Part shown: one piece after another, positions 62,930-64,000 of the stretch
Layout: each line of letters opens with the position of its first letter
Position numbering within the stretch: the stretch's first letter is position 1
NCBI GenBank assembly: GCA_964035015.1
Contig: OZ035998.1
Span: forward strand, 16,546,679 to 16,610,678
Origin: Corallium rubrum
Lineage: Eukaryota; Cnidaria; Anthozoa; Scleralcyonacea; Coralliidae
DNA: 64,000 bases
Direction of reading: 5' to 3'
Notes under the pieces: generated by a model
What the model saw: the letters and a program-made list of their open reading frames with translations, nothing else
Database searches by the model: none
Told to the model about the DNA's origin: nothing
Program-made: the position numbers and the translations under genes

Positions 62930-63053
62930 TATCCTTGCAATAATAATAATATTCCTCAAGTTGACCAATCAAATTATTTTATTCAAAACAGAATTCAAAA
63001 TAGTGATGAATCTTATCAAATGAATTGTTCAACTTGAGGAATATTATTGCAAC
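62930..63053. mobile_element. MITE with TTGCAATAATA ends
   Basis: TTGCAATAATAATAATATTC and CTCAAGTTGA pair with TCAACTTGAGGAATATTATT and GCAA. It lies about 600 bp upstream of the MyD88 start codon. Confidence 0.8.
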
Positions 63054-63213
63054 AATATTATTTTTACAGAATAGACTTTGACAAGATGCTAACAAAGGCA
63101 TAAAGGCTGCCCCCCCCCCCCCCTCACACACCCATACACACATATACATGTATTTTAAAGAAGTGACTGCTGACTAACTATTGTCTTCCTTTTTACCTTG
63201 CCTACATGTAAAT

Positions 63214-63351
<138 letters not shown>

Positions 63352-63518
63352 CCACATCAGTCAATTTAGAAAATTGAAATATCACTCACTCATGAAATAT
63401 ATATCCTCAGCTGGTTAACATATACATGTACCATTAATAGTTGTACTGTAAGGATCTTTAGATTCACAGTGAGGTTTATATCCAGTACTGTAAGTCACAG
63501 TCTCAAACCCACCCTTTA

Positions 63519-63634
63519 ACCCTTTCACTCCCAACTTTCCAGGAGCTCTCTCTTGACAAGTAAAATCGTCTGGTGTTAGACAGAGTAAAATAATAAAGTA
63601 CAGAAAATTCCATATTTGGGAGTGAAAGGGTTAA
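63519..63634. mobile_element. Intact AACCCTTTCACTCCCA MITE
   Basis: AACCCTTTCACTCCCA and TGGGAGTGAAAGGGTT are perfect 16-bp inverted termini. The core GACAAGTAAAATCGTCTGG is shared with copies around the GPCR cluster, at 37510 and at 41247-41632. This is the cleanest copy and defines the family. Confidence 0.9.
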
Positions 63635-64000
63635 TTGGACCAAATCCCACCAAAATTCTAAAGGCAGATCTATTGCAAATTAGTAAAAACATTGTATACT
63701 ATTGCAAATGCCACATTCTGATTGGCTAAGTACTCTACTCGATATAAATAGTGAGTAGAAAATTGAGTGTACCAGCTAGACCTGCAGTCCTGCACTGTCG
63801 TGCACAATGCAACATACTGTAGAAGTGACAAGAAGTGTGAGATTTGTTTTACCTTCATGGTTTTCACACAGAAACAATGGTTATGCTTTATTTTTTTGAG
63901 ATAATCCAGAAGAACTAAGGTACACAAGTTAGTTTCTACTAAAACAATTTGATTATTTGTTCAATTTCTATAGCTCAATTTCTGAGATGATAGTTGACTT

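Overview
This window looks like an anthozoan cnidarian nuclear genome (coral or sea anemone). It is AT-rich and intron-bearing, and full of microsatellites, foldback/MITE elements and Penelope-like retroelement (PLE) remnants. It carries an intronless rhodopsin-class GPCR cluster, animal haem peroxidase genes and a MyD88 gene whose death and TIR domains can be read directly. The species call is inference; no prokaryotic gene organisation is seen.

Layout: 1-8345 is repeat-rich and without a convincing gene. It holds copy A of a large segmental duplication (about 2062-8345). Positions 8359-14279 hold a tandem cluster of three GPCR units: an intact gene (9056-9973), a frameshifted copy (10615-11534) and a second intact gene (12806-13717). 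Each has its own TATA-type promoter, and a fourth promoter copy has no gene. The cluster sits inside copy B of the duplication, which resumes at 14280 and runs to about 19545; its last 0.5 kb is inverted (19640-20130).

Positions 21503-35760 and 40432-52443 hold two tandem paralogous plus-strand genes. Each encodes a secreted protein with a signal peptide, a diverged N-terminal domain of about 170 residues, a full animal haem-peroxidase domain and C-terminal EGF. I rebuilt both exon by exon. Splice phases match at every intron shared by the two genes and the spliced lengths are exact multiples of three (835 and 878 residues). The first gene has one EGF module and probably a 3'UTR intron; the second has two EGF modules. 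Their introns hold long microsatellites, including 270 bp of TTC/GAA, foldbacks and PLE remnants.

Positions 56430-62334 on the minus strand hold a four-exon MyD88 gene (289 residues, death domain plus TIR). Its second intron carries a short PLE insertion with perfect 78-bp inverted repeats and a 12-bp target duplication.

How the genes may work together: MyD88 is the adaptor of Toll/IL-1-type innate signalling, and secreted haem peroxidases make oxidants or cross-link matrix and can act in defence. The peroxidase pair and MyD88 converge tail to tail, but co-regulation is inference only. The strongest unusual signals are the mosaic GPCR cluster with a gene-less fourth promoter, the peroxidase N-terminal domain that evolves much faster than its catalytic domain, and several mobile-element families with readable target-site duplications, one of 7 bp. 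A recurrent hammerhead-ribozyme-like motif is tied to PLE ends.
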